Assembly (NCBI GenBank): GCA_937879965.1
Contig: CALFMP010000027.1
Location: 1-64,000, forward strand
Reading direction: 5' to 3'
Source: QKMZ01 sp012965515
GTDB lineage: Bacteria; Cyanobacteriota; Vampirovibrionia; Obscuribacterales; Obscuribacteraceae
Length of the DNA stretch: 64,000 nt
The position numbers and the translations under genes are program-made. The notes below the pieces were generated by a model. That model saw only the letters and a program-made list of their open reading frames with translations, did no database searches and was not told where the DNA came from. Of this stretch, positions 8,632 through 17,381 are shown one piece after another (position 1 is the first letter of the stretch; every line of letters begins with the position of its first letter).

Positions 8632-9725
8632 TAGCGATTCTCCTTCACAACTTCGCTCCTGCGAAAGATGCCTCGCACCTGCAGAAGACCGAGCAATATG
8701 AGCGCTGCAGACAGCGGAAAGGCGAAGAGGTGACGCACACCAATCTCCACCCGCTCTCCAGCAAGCATGTTGGCCCAACGGATGTTCAGCGTGTCACCCG
8801 GAGCCATGCGGATGTATTCGCCATTCGTCGAATCGCGAAGAGCAAGCAAAGGTCCTTCCTCGAAGTGAGTGAGGACCGGTTGCCCATCACGCATGAGGTT
8901 GCCTCGCATCTCGCCGGACTGATCGTATTGAGGAATTGGAGACGGTTCTGCGCTTCCAACCCCGACGATGACGAGACGCACTTGACGGCGCTCCAACTCG
9001 GATATTACCTGGCGCAGATCATCAGAGGCGCCCGTGAAGCCCCCATCGGAAAAAAGCACGATGACTCTTTCGCGAGTTTCTGCTGCGCCATTGTCCGTCG
9101 TGGCGCTGAAGAGTTCAAGCGCTTCTTTCAAGCCAGACGCGAAGTCCGAACCGTTGCCCGGAGCGCCTCCGATCGGCATCCAGTGCCGGAGAATCCAGCG
9201 CAGAGAATTGTGATCGTAAGTCAGTTCAGCCTGGGTAAAACCCAAACCGGAATACGTTACGACTCCCAGGCGATTGTTCGAAAGCACAGGCATGATGCGC
9301 GACTCGATCGTATGTTTCACAAAGTCGAGCCGGCTGCCGTATGCCCCCACTACCTGGGCAGCTTCAATGCCATTACGCGAAGGCATGAAGGGACGATACT
9401 CTTCGCTAGCCATGCTGCGAGAAACGTCGGTAACGACGACAACCTCGACAGCTCCGGCACGCGCACTGACCGGCGCTCCTTCCACTACGGGTCCCGCAGC
9501 AGCCAGTCCGAGAAACAACAGCGCGCAGGCATAACCGCAGAAGTTGAGGAACTCCCGCCGCGTGTTCAGCGGATTGCTGTGCCTGTCGATCAGCCGAGCC
9601 TCACCGTAAGAGGCTCGTGCAGCCTTTCGCGCTCGGTATCCAGCCCACCAGAGTGACGCCGCAAAACCGATCGCAAGCAGCGCTGCGCCGGCAAACAGCG
9701 GCGCTTGAAGTGTAATTCCGTACAT
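8631..9725 (-). CDS. VWA-domain membrane protein, BatB-like
   Basis: The 364-residue product has two N-terminal membrane segments (about residues 8-30 and 60-80), a von Willebrand factor A domain starting VEVVVVTDVSRSM, and a C-terminal membrane helix (AFPLSAALILLGLLQV). The MIDAS residues D100, S102 and S104 are present. In the Bat family such proteins hold their VWA domain at the membrane and act as metal-dependent protein-interaction platforms. A GAGGAG site precedes the ATG. It lies between the TPR gene and the Pro/Ala-rich gene, overlapping the latter by one base. Confidence 0.85.
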   Translation of the reverse strand: MYGITLQAPLFAGAALLAIGFAASLWWAGYRARKAARASYGEARLIDRHSNPLNTRREFLNFCGYACALLFLGLAAAGPVVEGAPVSARAGAVEVVVVTDVSRSMASEEYRPFMPSRNGIEAAQVVGAYGSRLDFVKHTIESRIMPVLSNNRLGVVTYSGLGFTQAELTYDHNSLRWILRHWMPIGGAPGNGSDFASGLKEALELFSATTDNGAAETRERVIVLFSDGGFTGASDDLRQVISELERRQVRLVIVGVGSAEPSPIPQYDQSGEMRGNLMRDGQPVLTHFEEGPLLALRDSTNGEYIRMAPGDTLNIRWANMLAGERVEIGVRHLFAFPLSAALILLGLLQVRGIFRRSEVVKENR

Positions 9726-9737
9726 TTCGGATACTCC

Positions 9738-10316
9738 TCACAAATCATCGCGATTGCCCGGACCCGGCATACTGCCAGGATTCTGTCCCGGCACTCGCTG
9801 ACCATCACGCTCACCGTCCGCTTGCCCGCGTGCAGCACCCTGAGCGTGCGCGAGATCCGGACGTTGATTGAAGAGCAGCTCCAGGTTGTACCGCGCGAAC
9901 AAAGCCAACTCGCGAAGCCGAGCTGCATCATCAGCGTAGTACGCATTACCGCTGCCTGGATTCAAGCGAAGCGAAAGCAGAAGAGCAGCGACAGCCGGCT
10001 CTGCTTGTTGAGCACGAATCAGGGCCATACCCTTGAGAAAACTGGCACGTGCAGCCAGTTCCGTATTCGCACGGGGGTAGGCAAACCGCTCCATCCACGG
10101 CGCCCGTGACACCCGCAGATAGGCGTTCAAACTGCGATCGAACAGCTCGACTGCCGCCTGAACGTCACCCTGCTGATACGCCGCTGCCCCGGCATTGTAG
10201 AAGTCTATTTGCTCGCTCCGCCAGCGCGCCATCGGCACGCCGAGCAAGAGCAGTTGAGCGCCGAGCGCGAGCATCAGCACCCAGACCAAAATCTTGGTCC
10301 TTGTGGTCTTCAGCAT
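9738..10316 (-). CDS. TPR-like membrane-anchored protein, BatC-like
   Basis: The start at 10316 is chosen because GAGGAG lies directly upstream; it follows the preceding gene's stop by about ten bases. The 192-residue product has one N-terminal membrane segment (about residues 7-28), then TPR-like helical pairs (YNAGAAAYQQGDVQAAVELF and a second pair), and a disordered Gly/Gln/Pro-rich tail. Small TPR proteins between two VWA genes are typical of batABC arrangements, where they probably scaffold the complex. Confidence 0.75.
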   Translation of the reverse strand: MLKTTRTKILVWVLMLALGAQLLLLGVPMARWRSEQIDFYNAGAAAYQQGDVQAAVELFDRSLNAYLRVSRAPWMERFAYPRANTELAARASFLKGMALIRAQQAEPAVAALLLSLRLNPGSGNAYYADDAARLRELALFARYNLELLFNQRPDLAHAQGAARGQADGERDGQRVPGQNPGSMPGPGNRDDL

Positions 10317-10326
10317 TGAGGTCTCC

Positions 10327-11301
10327 TCATGCATCTTCAAGAATCAACGCGCCAAAAGCCAAATAGCTGAGCAGCAAAATTGCCGCAATGCCGGCTAGAA
10401 GCCCGTAGATTTCGAGATAGGTTACAGAACGCTCGATTTGCACCGATGAGCGCTCGAGTTGATTGATGGTGGCAAACGCGGCGCGCATCTGCGCGTCGTT
10501 GCCGATGGTGATGACGGAGCCGTTCACCGCTTCCACCACCTGCCGCAAGTCGCGCGTCAATGGAGAATTGGTGACCCAGCCCTGCCCGACTCCGAGCACA
10601 TAGACCCGGATATTGAGCTCCCGAATCTGTCGCACAAGCTCTTCACTGCGCCGGCGGTCCATGAAAGCCTCGCCGTCAGTCACAAGTATCAGCACACGCG
10701 TCTGAGCATCGCTCATCTCGCGCATGTGATCGATCGCACCCTGCATGGCTCCATTCGGACTGTCAAAATTGGTGCCACCGGTCACATACCGATCGATCTG
10801 CTGCACCCTGCGCTCGACGACCTCGAGATCGCGGCTCAGGGGCCAGCTGTAGAAGGACTCATCGTTGAACAGCAACAATGCAATGCGATCGCCCTCGCGC
10901 TGACGGACGAAATCGGTCACAGCCGCTCTTGCCGCAGCGATACGAGTGGGAATTCGCGGCGCGCCGGGCAGGGGCGGCGGCGCATTGTAGGCCGGACGAT
11001 TACCTTCGACAGGTTCGTTCATCGAACCGGAGATGTCTGTCTGAATGACGATGTCGCGCGTCTCGATTGTCTGCCTTTGTGCGTATTGAGGCAAGACCGG
11101 TCGAGCAAGCGCAGTACACGCGACAATCCAAAACAGAGCGAGCAACACAGAACTGACCTGCCGCAGAAGAGAGCGACTCGCCATGCGCATGTGAATATTC
11201 ACTTGCGAATGACCGAGCGCACTTCTTCGTCTGGCTCCGAGCCAAAAGATTGGCACGAGCAAAGCGATCAAGGCCAGGTAATACGGATCTCTAAAGGTCA
11301 T
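10327..11301 (-). CDS. VWA-domain membrane protein, BatA-like
   Basis: The start at 11301 is set by GGAGG at optimal spacing; the longer upstream reading includes a 15-bp tandem repeat and is not coding. The 324-residue product has membrane segments near residues 7-22 and 50-67, a VWA domain opening with IVIQTDISGSM (D89, S91, S93, full MIDAS), and a C-terminal membrane helix (IYGLLAGIAAILLLSYL). It is the first gene of a four-gene operon. No MoxR ATPase or DUF58 gene, the usual first members of such clusters, is present on either side within the window. Confidence 0.85.
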   Translation of the reverse strand: MTFRDPYYLALIALLVPIFWLGARRRSALGHSQVNIHMRMASRSLLRQVSSVLLALFWIVACTALARPVLPQYAQRQTIETRDIVIQTDISGSMNEPVEGNRPAYNAPPPLPGAPRIPTRIAAARAAVTDFVRQREGDRIALLLFNDESFYSWPLSRDLEVVERRVQQIDRYVTGGTNFDSPNGAMQGAIDHMREMSDAQTRVLILVTDGEAFMDRRRSEELVRQIRELNIRVYVLGVGQGWVTNSPLTRDLRQVVEAVNGSVITIGNDAQMRAAFATINQLERSSVQIERSVTYLEIYGLLAGIAAILLLSYLAFGALILEDA

Positions 11302-12152
11302 GGGACCTCCGTGTATCGTCAGATCCCTGCTGCAAAAGCAACGCCACGTCGTTAAGTGCGCCGGTTTGCAGAGGAAGGGTTTGCAGAGGAAGGGTTTGCG
11401 GAAGCAGGGCAACGTCACAGGTTTCTGCGCGGAAAACAGCCAGTGACTAACTCGAAAACTTGTTCGCTTGCGCGAAAACACTCCTGAATGCTCTGGAAGA
11501 AAGGACACCCAAAACTGACAAAAAGAAGCACAACAAATCAACGCAGGAGAGAGCTACAAGTGCTAATGCTTTCACACCTGCCTATTTTCAAAATTCGGAT
11601 CTGGCGCACTTCCAATTCGTTTCGATTTAATGCTGTCGCTATTAACCGTTCTCAACATTTTCTTGGTGACTGTTTGGTAACCAATAAACTCTCGACAGTT
11701 TTCAGAAAATGAAGGCTGCTCTACGCGCCGAGCCTGTGTACCCTCTTGCGCAGTTCGCGTACTTTAATTTATTACTTGCGCAAGGTGAAAAGCGCATGGC
11801 ACAACGCTTGCCAGCAGCGCACTAAGTTAATCGCGCCAGCCAAAAGCCTGAAATGGAAAAGCCTGCCTTTACCTTGTGGGTGCCGGCAGGCCAGACCAAG
11901 ACATGTTACTAAACCGACAGATCCATCTGTCGTAAATCGTTTATACCCAGCGTGAAACAGAAATACTGTAATCGACCAAACACATGTCGCCCTTGACAGA
12001 ATCAGCGACTTGATCTTCCCCCCTCTCACGAGTGAGCCGCTTCTGAGCACGTGGGGCTTTCAGAATTTCAATGCAAATCGAACTGCGAGGATGAAATTTT
12101 CACGGACAAAAATCAGCCTTGAAATCAGTCTTCGAATCAATCTTAAGACTGA
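11302..12152. other. long intergenic region, no gene seen
   Basis: About 850 bases without a convincing gene. It contains a 15-bp tandem repeat of GGTTTGCAGAGGAAG (11363-11392 plus a partial third copy), a GCCTGCC/GGCAGGC hairpin near 11860-11895, and a GACAGATCCATCTGTC palindrome near 11919. It should hold the Bat operon promoter. Confidence 0.5.
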
Positions 12153-12839
12153 TCAGCGGCGTGACAGTTTCTTTGCTAACGCCACAGCTTGCTGCGACGG
12201 CAAATGACCGCAGCCGGTTTGCTCTCCTTCCGCCAACGCATTCAGCACAACGGCTCGATTAACATCGCTAAGAATTGCATAGTCGTGCATGAATTGACCA
12301 ATCAACGCGTGACAGTCCCGAAGCCGTAGCTTCGTCGGCTTCGACACGCTTTGATGCAACAGACAGTCTTTTCTCAAGGCTTTTGCGACGCGATGGAAAG
12401 CCACTTCTTTCATGCTCTTATTTATCGAGTAGAGAGCCAGTTCACCGTACAAAGTGACTTGATGCTTCGCGTCAATGGCTTCCCAATCCGCGAAAAACTG
12501 AAAATGCGACACAACTGACAAAAGCTTGAAACTGCGCGAATTTTTCGCCATTAGCCGTTGGGCTTCAACGCATACTTCGCCCATCGGAAAATCCGCTAAT
12601 TTTCTTTTGATGGATAAAAACTCACTCAAATCACTCGTACAAAGCGCAATCAGAAGTGCACTTAGACTCTCTGTTCCAGCCAGTGATTTTGCGCCTATTG
12701 CTGAAACTGCAACGGATTCATCGACTGATTGGTAAGCACCAGAAGTTGAAGCAGAATCTAAAGGAGAAGCAGAACTTAGCGATGAACTAGAACCGATTGG
12801 TGAAACAGTGTAGGTTGCTGGTGCTGTTTGAAAAATCAT
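12153..12839 (-). CDS. hypothetical protein (228 residues)
   Basis: I do not recognise it. The N-terminal 60 residues are Ser/Ala-rich and probably disordered. The remainder is a compact helical domain with several Cys and His residues (for example HRVAKALRKDCLLHQ and LRLRDCHALIGQFMHDY). There is no signal peptide or membrane segment. The ribosome-binding site is weak. It stands alone, downstream of the OmpR-type regulator but separated from it by about 210 bases. Confidence 0.55.
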   Translation of the reverse strand: MIFQTAPATYTVSPIGSSSSLSSASPLDSASTSGAYQSVDESVAVSAIGAKSLAGTESLSALLIALCTSDLSEFLSIKRKLADFPMGEVCVEAQRLMAKNSRSFKLLSVVSHFQFFADWEAIDAKHQVTLYGELALYSINKSMKEVAFHRVAKALRKDCLLHQSVSKPTKLRLRDCHALIGQFMHDYAILSDVNRAVVLNALAEGEQTGCGHLPSQQAVALAKKLSRR

Positions 12840-13048
12840 TGCTGTGCGCTGAGGAAGGAGAGGTTGTGTGACCCCTTTGTATTACGCAAAGCTGACATGG
12901 AGTTGACACGCTGCTCCGCGCGAGTGCGCAGCAAGTCCGAACAAGGCTTACAAAGCGTTGATCGCCGGACGTTTCAGCACAACAGAGATCCGCACAACAA
13001 TGAAGCGCAGCAACGGCTAATGTCAGAGCAGCGAAAAGAACCTAATTT

Positions 13049-13729
13049 CTACGTCGCGCTGCTGTCAATCTTATAGCCGAGACCTTTGACCGTGGTGATG
13101 ATCGATGGTTTTCCATCAACATCCAACTTTTTTCTGACACGCGTAACGCACTGCCGAACTGCATCTTCAGATGAGTCTGACTCCGAGTGCCAAACTTTAT
13201 CAAGCAAATCGTCCACACTAAAAATCTGATCTTTGTGGCGCATGAGAAATTCCATGAGCGCCAGCTCTTTCGCGAGCAAATCAATTTCTACGCCATCTCT
13301 TGTAGCTTTACCTGTGGAGGGATTGAGCGTGATGCCACGAATCTCCAAAACATCAGCAACCAATCCGACCGGTCGACGCAAAAGGGTTCGCACTCGCGCA
13401 ATGAGCTCGCGCATGTGAAATGGCTTCGGCAGATAATCATCGGCACCAGAATCAAGTCCTTGCACCCTGTCTTCGATATCACCCTTGCCGGTGAGCATGA
13501 GTATTGGCGTGATTCCGCCCGATGCTCGGTAGTTTCGGCAAACATCCATGCCGTTAATCTTCGGCAGGCCAATGTCTAAAATAGCCAAATCGTAGGAATA
13601 TAACTTGAGGCGATCTGCCGCTTCTTGCCCGTCACGCACCTTTTCGACCACAAAGTTGTTGGTCTCCAACGTGTCGGCAACAGCCTCCAGCACCAGCTCA
13701 TCGTCTTCGACTAGTAAGATTTTTGACAT
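13049..13729 (-). CDS. OmpR/PhoB-family response regulator
   Basis: The 226-residue product has an N-terminal receiver domain with acidic pocket D9/D10, phospho-acceptor D52 (LAILDIGLP), T80 and K102 (PKPF). A C-terminal winged-helix DNA-binding domain follows (about residues 130-224, ending VKGLGYKID). It is divergent from the histidine kinase starting at 13874, about 145 bases away, so the two probably form a pair and may share an autoregulated promoter region. The signal is unknown. Confidence 0.92.
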   Translation of the reverse strand: MSKILLVEDDELVLEAVADTLETNNFVVEKVRDGQEAADRLKLYSYDLAILDIGLPKINGMDVCRNYRASGGITPILMLTGKGDIEDRVQGLDSGADDYLPKPFHMRELIARVRTLLRRPVGLVADVLEIRGITLNPSTGKATRDGVEIDLLAKELALMEFLMRHKDQIFSVDDLLDKVWHSESDSSEDAVRQCVTRVRKKLDVDGKPSIITTVKGLGYKIDSSAT

Positions 13730-13873
13730 TCCTGACGTCTTGTCTCCCCGCCAAATTTATCTTCCCACACTTGCAAGTTGCAAACCGGCAAATTCACAAT
13801 AATATCGATGTGCCAAGCAATGCGCACCCCTTGACATAATTTAAGCCCGATAGCGAGAGATCCCCCCCATAGC

Positions 13874-15391
13874 ATGTCCTTCAATCCAAGCAGATTTAGC
13901 CTTAGCCAGCAGATGACCGCAGTCATCGGCGTTGCGCTTGCATTTCAGCTAGCTTTTGTAGGTTCGCTAGCATATGCACACTTTCAGTTGGAGAAAGAAC
14001 TGGAAGCAGAAGCACACTCGAAAAAGCTTGTGTCCGCGGGAAACGCTCTCATCTCAACAATTTTACGACTGGCCACAAACATGGGGTTTTATCAGTTCAA
14101 CAAAGAAGAATCTTTCAAAAGAAGCTTCGATAAAGACATGCGGGAACTGTCGAAACGCTCTGAAGAGCTTGGAAATCTGCGCTTAGATTCAAAAGATCAG
14201 CCGGAAGTAAACATGATGCTCAAGAATCTGGATGAAGCATTCAAGCTGTTTCAGGAAGTACAGAATATTTTTAATTCGTCGGATGAAGAAGGAAAGAAAT
14301 TTGCCGTGTTGCAAATTTCGAAACAAGCGCGGAGTTTGTACAAAGTCAACGACGAATTTCTAGCGCGGCAAGAAGCGAAATCCGTTGCCCATCAAAAGCG
14401 AGAAGCAGAGATGCGCGTTTGGGTCAACAGCATTATCTACGGCGGACTTACCATTAACATTGCGTTAGTACTCGGACTACTCTTTTTCTTCACCAGCAGG
14501 ACGACAAAGCGCTTTGACACTCTGTCGAATAACATCGTTGCGCTTGGTGCCGGCAAGGATATTCCAACACAACTCGGCGGTGCCGATGAGTTAGCCATGC
14601 TCGACAACGTCGTACACGCTGTATCCAAAGCCTTGCAGGAAGCGGAAAGAGCAAAACAGGAAGTGCTGGCGATGGTCACCCACGACTTGCGCTCACCACT
14701 CACTTCTCTTCAGCTCACTTTGAACTTATTAGCGAGCGGATCAATGGATAATTCCAGCGAGAAAGCAAGAAATATGTTGAGCCGCGCCGATTCTTCAGTG
14801 GGAAAACTTATCCAGTTGATCAACGATTTGCTCGACATCGACAAAATTGAATCAGGCAGATTCTCGCTCGACATACAAGAAGTCGAAGACGCTTCGATAA
14901 TCGCACAAGCGGTCGAACTGATTCAGCACAGTGCGGATGCGCGCAAGATTACAATCGAATCGAGACCGGAAAACATTGACGTCAACTGCGATGAAGAACG
15001 GATCATCAGAGTAATTACAAACTTATTGTCAAACGCCATCAAGTTCTCTCCGGATAATTCAACCGTGACCGTTTCGACTTCCACGGAAGGCAACATGATT
15101 CTTTTTCAAGTGAAAGATCAAGGGCGTGGCATGCCGCCGGGCGAAGAAGGGAGAATCTTTGAGCGCTATCATCAAGTGAACAGCGCAAACGAAGTCGAAA
15201 GAAAGGGAAGTGGGCTTGGCCTTACGATTTGCAAAGCGCTTATCGAAGCTCACAATGGCACCATCGGCGCCACCAGCAAAGAAGGGGAAGGAAGCACCTT
15301 CTGGTTCCGAATTCCAATTGGCGCAAACGAAACATCAAGGAACAGCGGCAAAGAAAACGAGCAGAGTCAGTCCGTTTCATCACTGACTTGA
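13874..15391 (+). CDS. membrane sensor histidine kinase
   Basis: The 505-residue product has a first membrane helix near residues 14-35, a helical extracytoplasmic region of about 150 residues (CHASE3/4HB-like by pattern), and a second membrane helix near 188-207. A short linker leads to a HisKA domain with phospho-acceptor H270 (MVTHDLRSPLTS) and an HATPase domain with N box (LLSNAIKFSPD) and G boxes (DQGRGM, GSGLGL). It is divergent from the OmpR-type regulator. Its 3' end overlaps the convergent HAD gene by 25 bases. Confidence 0.9.
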   Translation: MSFNPSRFSLSQQMTAVIGVALAFQLAFVGSLAYAHFQLEKELEAEAHSKKLVSAGNALISTILRLATNMGFYQFNKEESFKRSFDKDMRELSKRSEELGNLRLDSKDQPEVNMMLKNLDEAFKLFQEVQNIFNSSDEEGKKFAVLQISKQARSLYKVNDEFLARQEAKSVAHQKREAEMRVWVNSIIYGGLTINIALVLGLLFFFTSRTTKRFDTLSNNIVALGAGKDIPTQLGGADELAMLDNVVHAVSKALQEAERAKQEVLAMVTHDLRSPLTSLQLTLNLLASGSMDNSSEKARNMLSRADSSVGKLIQLINDLLDIDKIESGRFSLDIQEVEDASIIAQAVELIQHSADARKITIESRPENIDVNCDEERIIRVITNLLSNAIKFSPDNSTVTVSTSTEGNMILFQVKDQGRGMPPGEEGRIFERYHQVNSANEVERKGSGLGLTICKALIEAHNGTIGATSKEGEGSTFWFRIPIGANETSRNSGKENEQSQSVSSLT

Positions 15392-15831
15392 AAGCACGTC
15401 AGCCCTTCATCACGCCACATTTGCACTACGGAACTGCGGTCATCTATTGCCAACCACGGATTCCACTCCTTGCGAATCTTCTTCAGCAACTCACGTTTCA
15501 CGATAACATCACTGCGAAAGTCCCTGGCTGGGCGCATAAACAGTAAGAAAGGATGCGTCCAGAAACCGTGCTTCGTTAACCATGTTTTGGTTGTGTCGTA
15601 CAGATCAATTGTTCTGCCGGAAACGTAAATGATGGGATAGGTCTCGCCGAGCGAACGAACAACCCTCGCAACCGGCTCAATCAGCGGGTCTTCAGCCACC
15701 AAATACGGATCGAGAAAACCCTTCCAGTTCTTGGGAGTCTTTTCAATAAAGTGCAGACGATGCCCGCAATCGGCTAAAGTTCCATCAAGATCTACCAATA
15801 CACAGTCATTCGAGCTACCTGGTTTTAGCAA
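15367..15831 (-). CDS. HAD-superfamily phosphatase, polynucleotide-kinase 3'-phosphatase-like
   Basis: The product begins a HAD fold with VLVDLDGTLADCG (motif I DxDGT), continues with a motif II region IIYVSGRT, a conserved K (VKRELL) and acidic motif III (WLAIDDRSS). This pattern matches the 3'-phosphatase half of phage T4 polynucleotide kinase-like proteins. The start is uncertain. A TTG at 15831 with GGTGAT upstream gives 154 residues. The frame stays open to 15984, but that extension is a translated palindromic repeat. The gene overlaps the convergent kinase gene by 25 bases at the 3' end. Confidence 0.75.
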   Translation of the reverse strand: MLKPGSSNDCVLVDLDGTLADCGHRLHFIEKTPKNWKGFLDPYLVAEDPLIEPVARVVRSLGETYPIIYVSGRTIDLYDTTKTWLTKHGFWTHPFLLFMRPARDFRSDVIVKRELLKKIRKEWNPWLAIDDRSSVVQMWRDEGLTCFQVSDETD

Positions 15832-15884
15832 AGCATCACCCGTGTTCGGAAAACTATATTCTAGCGGATCGCATCGAGAGGCAT

Positions 15885-16010
15885 GGGGGGGGCGCATTGC
15901 GTAAGGGCAAATTGCGTAGGGGCGCATTGCATGCGCCCTTCTCACAACGGCGCGGCACGTGACTTCCCGAAAAGGTCGACGCATGGCGTCGCCCCTACAA
16001 TACTCTGCGT
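15885..16010. repeat. cluster of palindromic repeats
   Basis: Two GGGGCGCATTGCATGCGCCC-type palindromes and one GACGCATGGCGTCGCCCCTAC element fill the gap between the HAD gene and the next minus-strand gene. Confidence 0.75.
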
Positions 16011-16011
16011 T

Positions 16012-16527
16012 CTAAATTGCTCGCTTGAGTGGCTTCTTGTTCGCAAAAGAATAAAGCGACATCTCTTTCGACTCACTGGTTGGCTCCACGTAGCCGTGGT
16101 GCAACAAGTCGCAGAAAGCTTCTAAGTACAGAATGCGCTCCTCATCACTATCTGAAAACACCTGCGTTCCGCATTGCAAATATTCGCCATCAACACTGTG
16201 CACTTTGGCAATGAAACCATCGGCTTTGACGGCTTCAAGTAAGTTTGTTCTCGCAAGTTCCGAAGTCAGCCTGCTCCGCCGACCTTCGTCAGTGACACGA
16301 AACACCGTCATGTCCCGCGAACCTAACGTCTGTTGTATCTTCCCTTCAGCCAAAAGTTGTTCCAACCCCGCCAAATACATCTCGCGCATCTCGTCGGTAT
16401 CCACATAGGCGCGCTTAGCCTTGACGAAATCTCCAACCCCGTTGCGCACTTTCATCAACAAGTCGGCTGACTTTGCTGACTCATAAAGTAACTCATTGGC
16501 TGCTTCTTGAATTGACTGGTTTTGCAT
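16012..16527 (-). CDS. hypothetical protein with two winged-helix-like repeats
   Basis: Family not recognised. The 171-residue product is built of two related halves. Residues about 37-83 (TDEMREMYLAGLEQLLAEGK.. MTVFRVTDEG) and about 118-165 (SDEERILYLEAFCDLLHHGY.. MSLYSFANKK) align in the same order: an acidic start, a helix, then a beta wing. This recalls small winged-helix modules as in MarR or DprA C-termini. No membrane segment or signal peptide is seen. The 3' end abuts the palindrome cluster. Confidence 0.65.
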   Translation of the reverse strand: MQNQSIQEAANELLYESAKSADLLMKVRNGVGDFVKAKRAYVDTDEMREMYLAGLEQLLAEGKIQQTLGSRDMTVFRVTDEGRRSRLTSELARTNLLEAVKADGFIAKVHSVDGEYLQCGTQVFSDSDEERILYLEAFCDLLHHGYVEPTSESKEMSLYSFANKKPLKRAI

Positions 16528-16739
16528 AATACTATCCGCCCACGAAATTTGCCCGACTGTCCACGGTGAAGTGGAGACGCTGCGGGTGCCGCTTAGTTCC
16601 TGAGTTCTGCTATTTACATTGTCCTCGCAACGGACCTTTCAGACGTATCGGCTGCAATGTAAAAAGGTACGCACTTTCATAACAGGCTCTGGTATAACCG
16701 GGCATATGAAAGAAGTACGATTCCAGTGGGGGAAACGTT

Positions 16740-17354
16740 ATGGGCGAAAATTGGGCGACGCTGACAGCCAATGCTGAATCTGCGGCACGTGGCGGGCGTT
16801 ATGCCGAGGCAAAGGACTGCTACAGACAGGCGCTGGCGGACGCGATGCAGCGTAGCGACCCAAATAACGCCTACTACAGCCAATGCGCGCTTGCCGGTCT
16901 GCTCAGGCTGCTGGATGAGTTCGCCGATTGCGAGCAATTGTTGAAAGAGGCTCTGCAACTGCGTTGGCAATTCTCAGAACGTCTGGCACGCGAGCCTGTA
17001 TCGCCTTTCAATGACCTAGAGAGACTTCTAGTCAAACAAAACCGGCTACCTGAGCTGGAACAAGCCCTCACCACTGACGCACAACAAATGCAGGCGAAGC
17101 ATGGACAGGACTCTTTCGAGTACAAAATGAGCCTGATGAACCTGGCGAAACTGTACGGAACTCACTTGAAAGATATGGACAAAAGCAGGCTGATGTTCGC
17201 TGAAGTGGTGGAATGGTCTAAAACAGTGGAACCCATCACTCGCAAAATGGTCTACACGACCTACGATGGCGTTCTGCGCGCCAATGGACTCGCAGCCGAA
17301 GCAGACGCGGCCCAAGCTGAACTAGCTGCTCTCAAAAAACAGTCGCCGGCGTAA
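16740..17354 (+). CDS. TPR-repeat protein (cytoplasmic)
   Basis: The 204-residue product consists of TPR-like helix pairs: AESAARGGRYAEAKDCYRQAL, then a second around residues 45-75, and further pairs around 120-195. There is no signal peptide or membrane segment. GGGGGAAACG precedes the ATG. A secreted TPR protein follows 27 bases downstream, so the two are probably co-transcribed. The specific function cannot be read from sequence. Confidence 0.75.
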   Translation: MGENWATLTANAESAARGGRYAEAKDCYRQALADAMQRSDPNNAYYSQCALAGLLRLLDEFADCEQLLKEALQLRWQFSERLAREPVSPFNDLERLLVKQNRLPELEQALTTDAQQMQAKHGQDSFEYKMSLMNLAKLYGTHLKDMDKSRLMFAEVVEWSKTVEPITRKMVYTTYDGVLRANGLAAEADAAQAELAALKKQSPA

Positions 17355-17381
17355 AGTTTGCAGAGGAACCGAGTTTTCGCA

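Noticed and set aside
8463..9656. Long plus-strand open frame opposite the VWA gene
   Set aside because: It is the antisense of a well-supported VWA gene, has no ribosome-binding site and no recognisable protein motifs.
10459..11355. Long plus-strand open frame opposite the BatA-like gene
   Set aside because: It is antisense of a gene with clear VWA motifs and a GGAGG site; its composition looks like a shadow frame.
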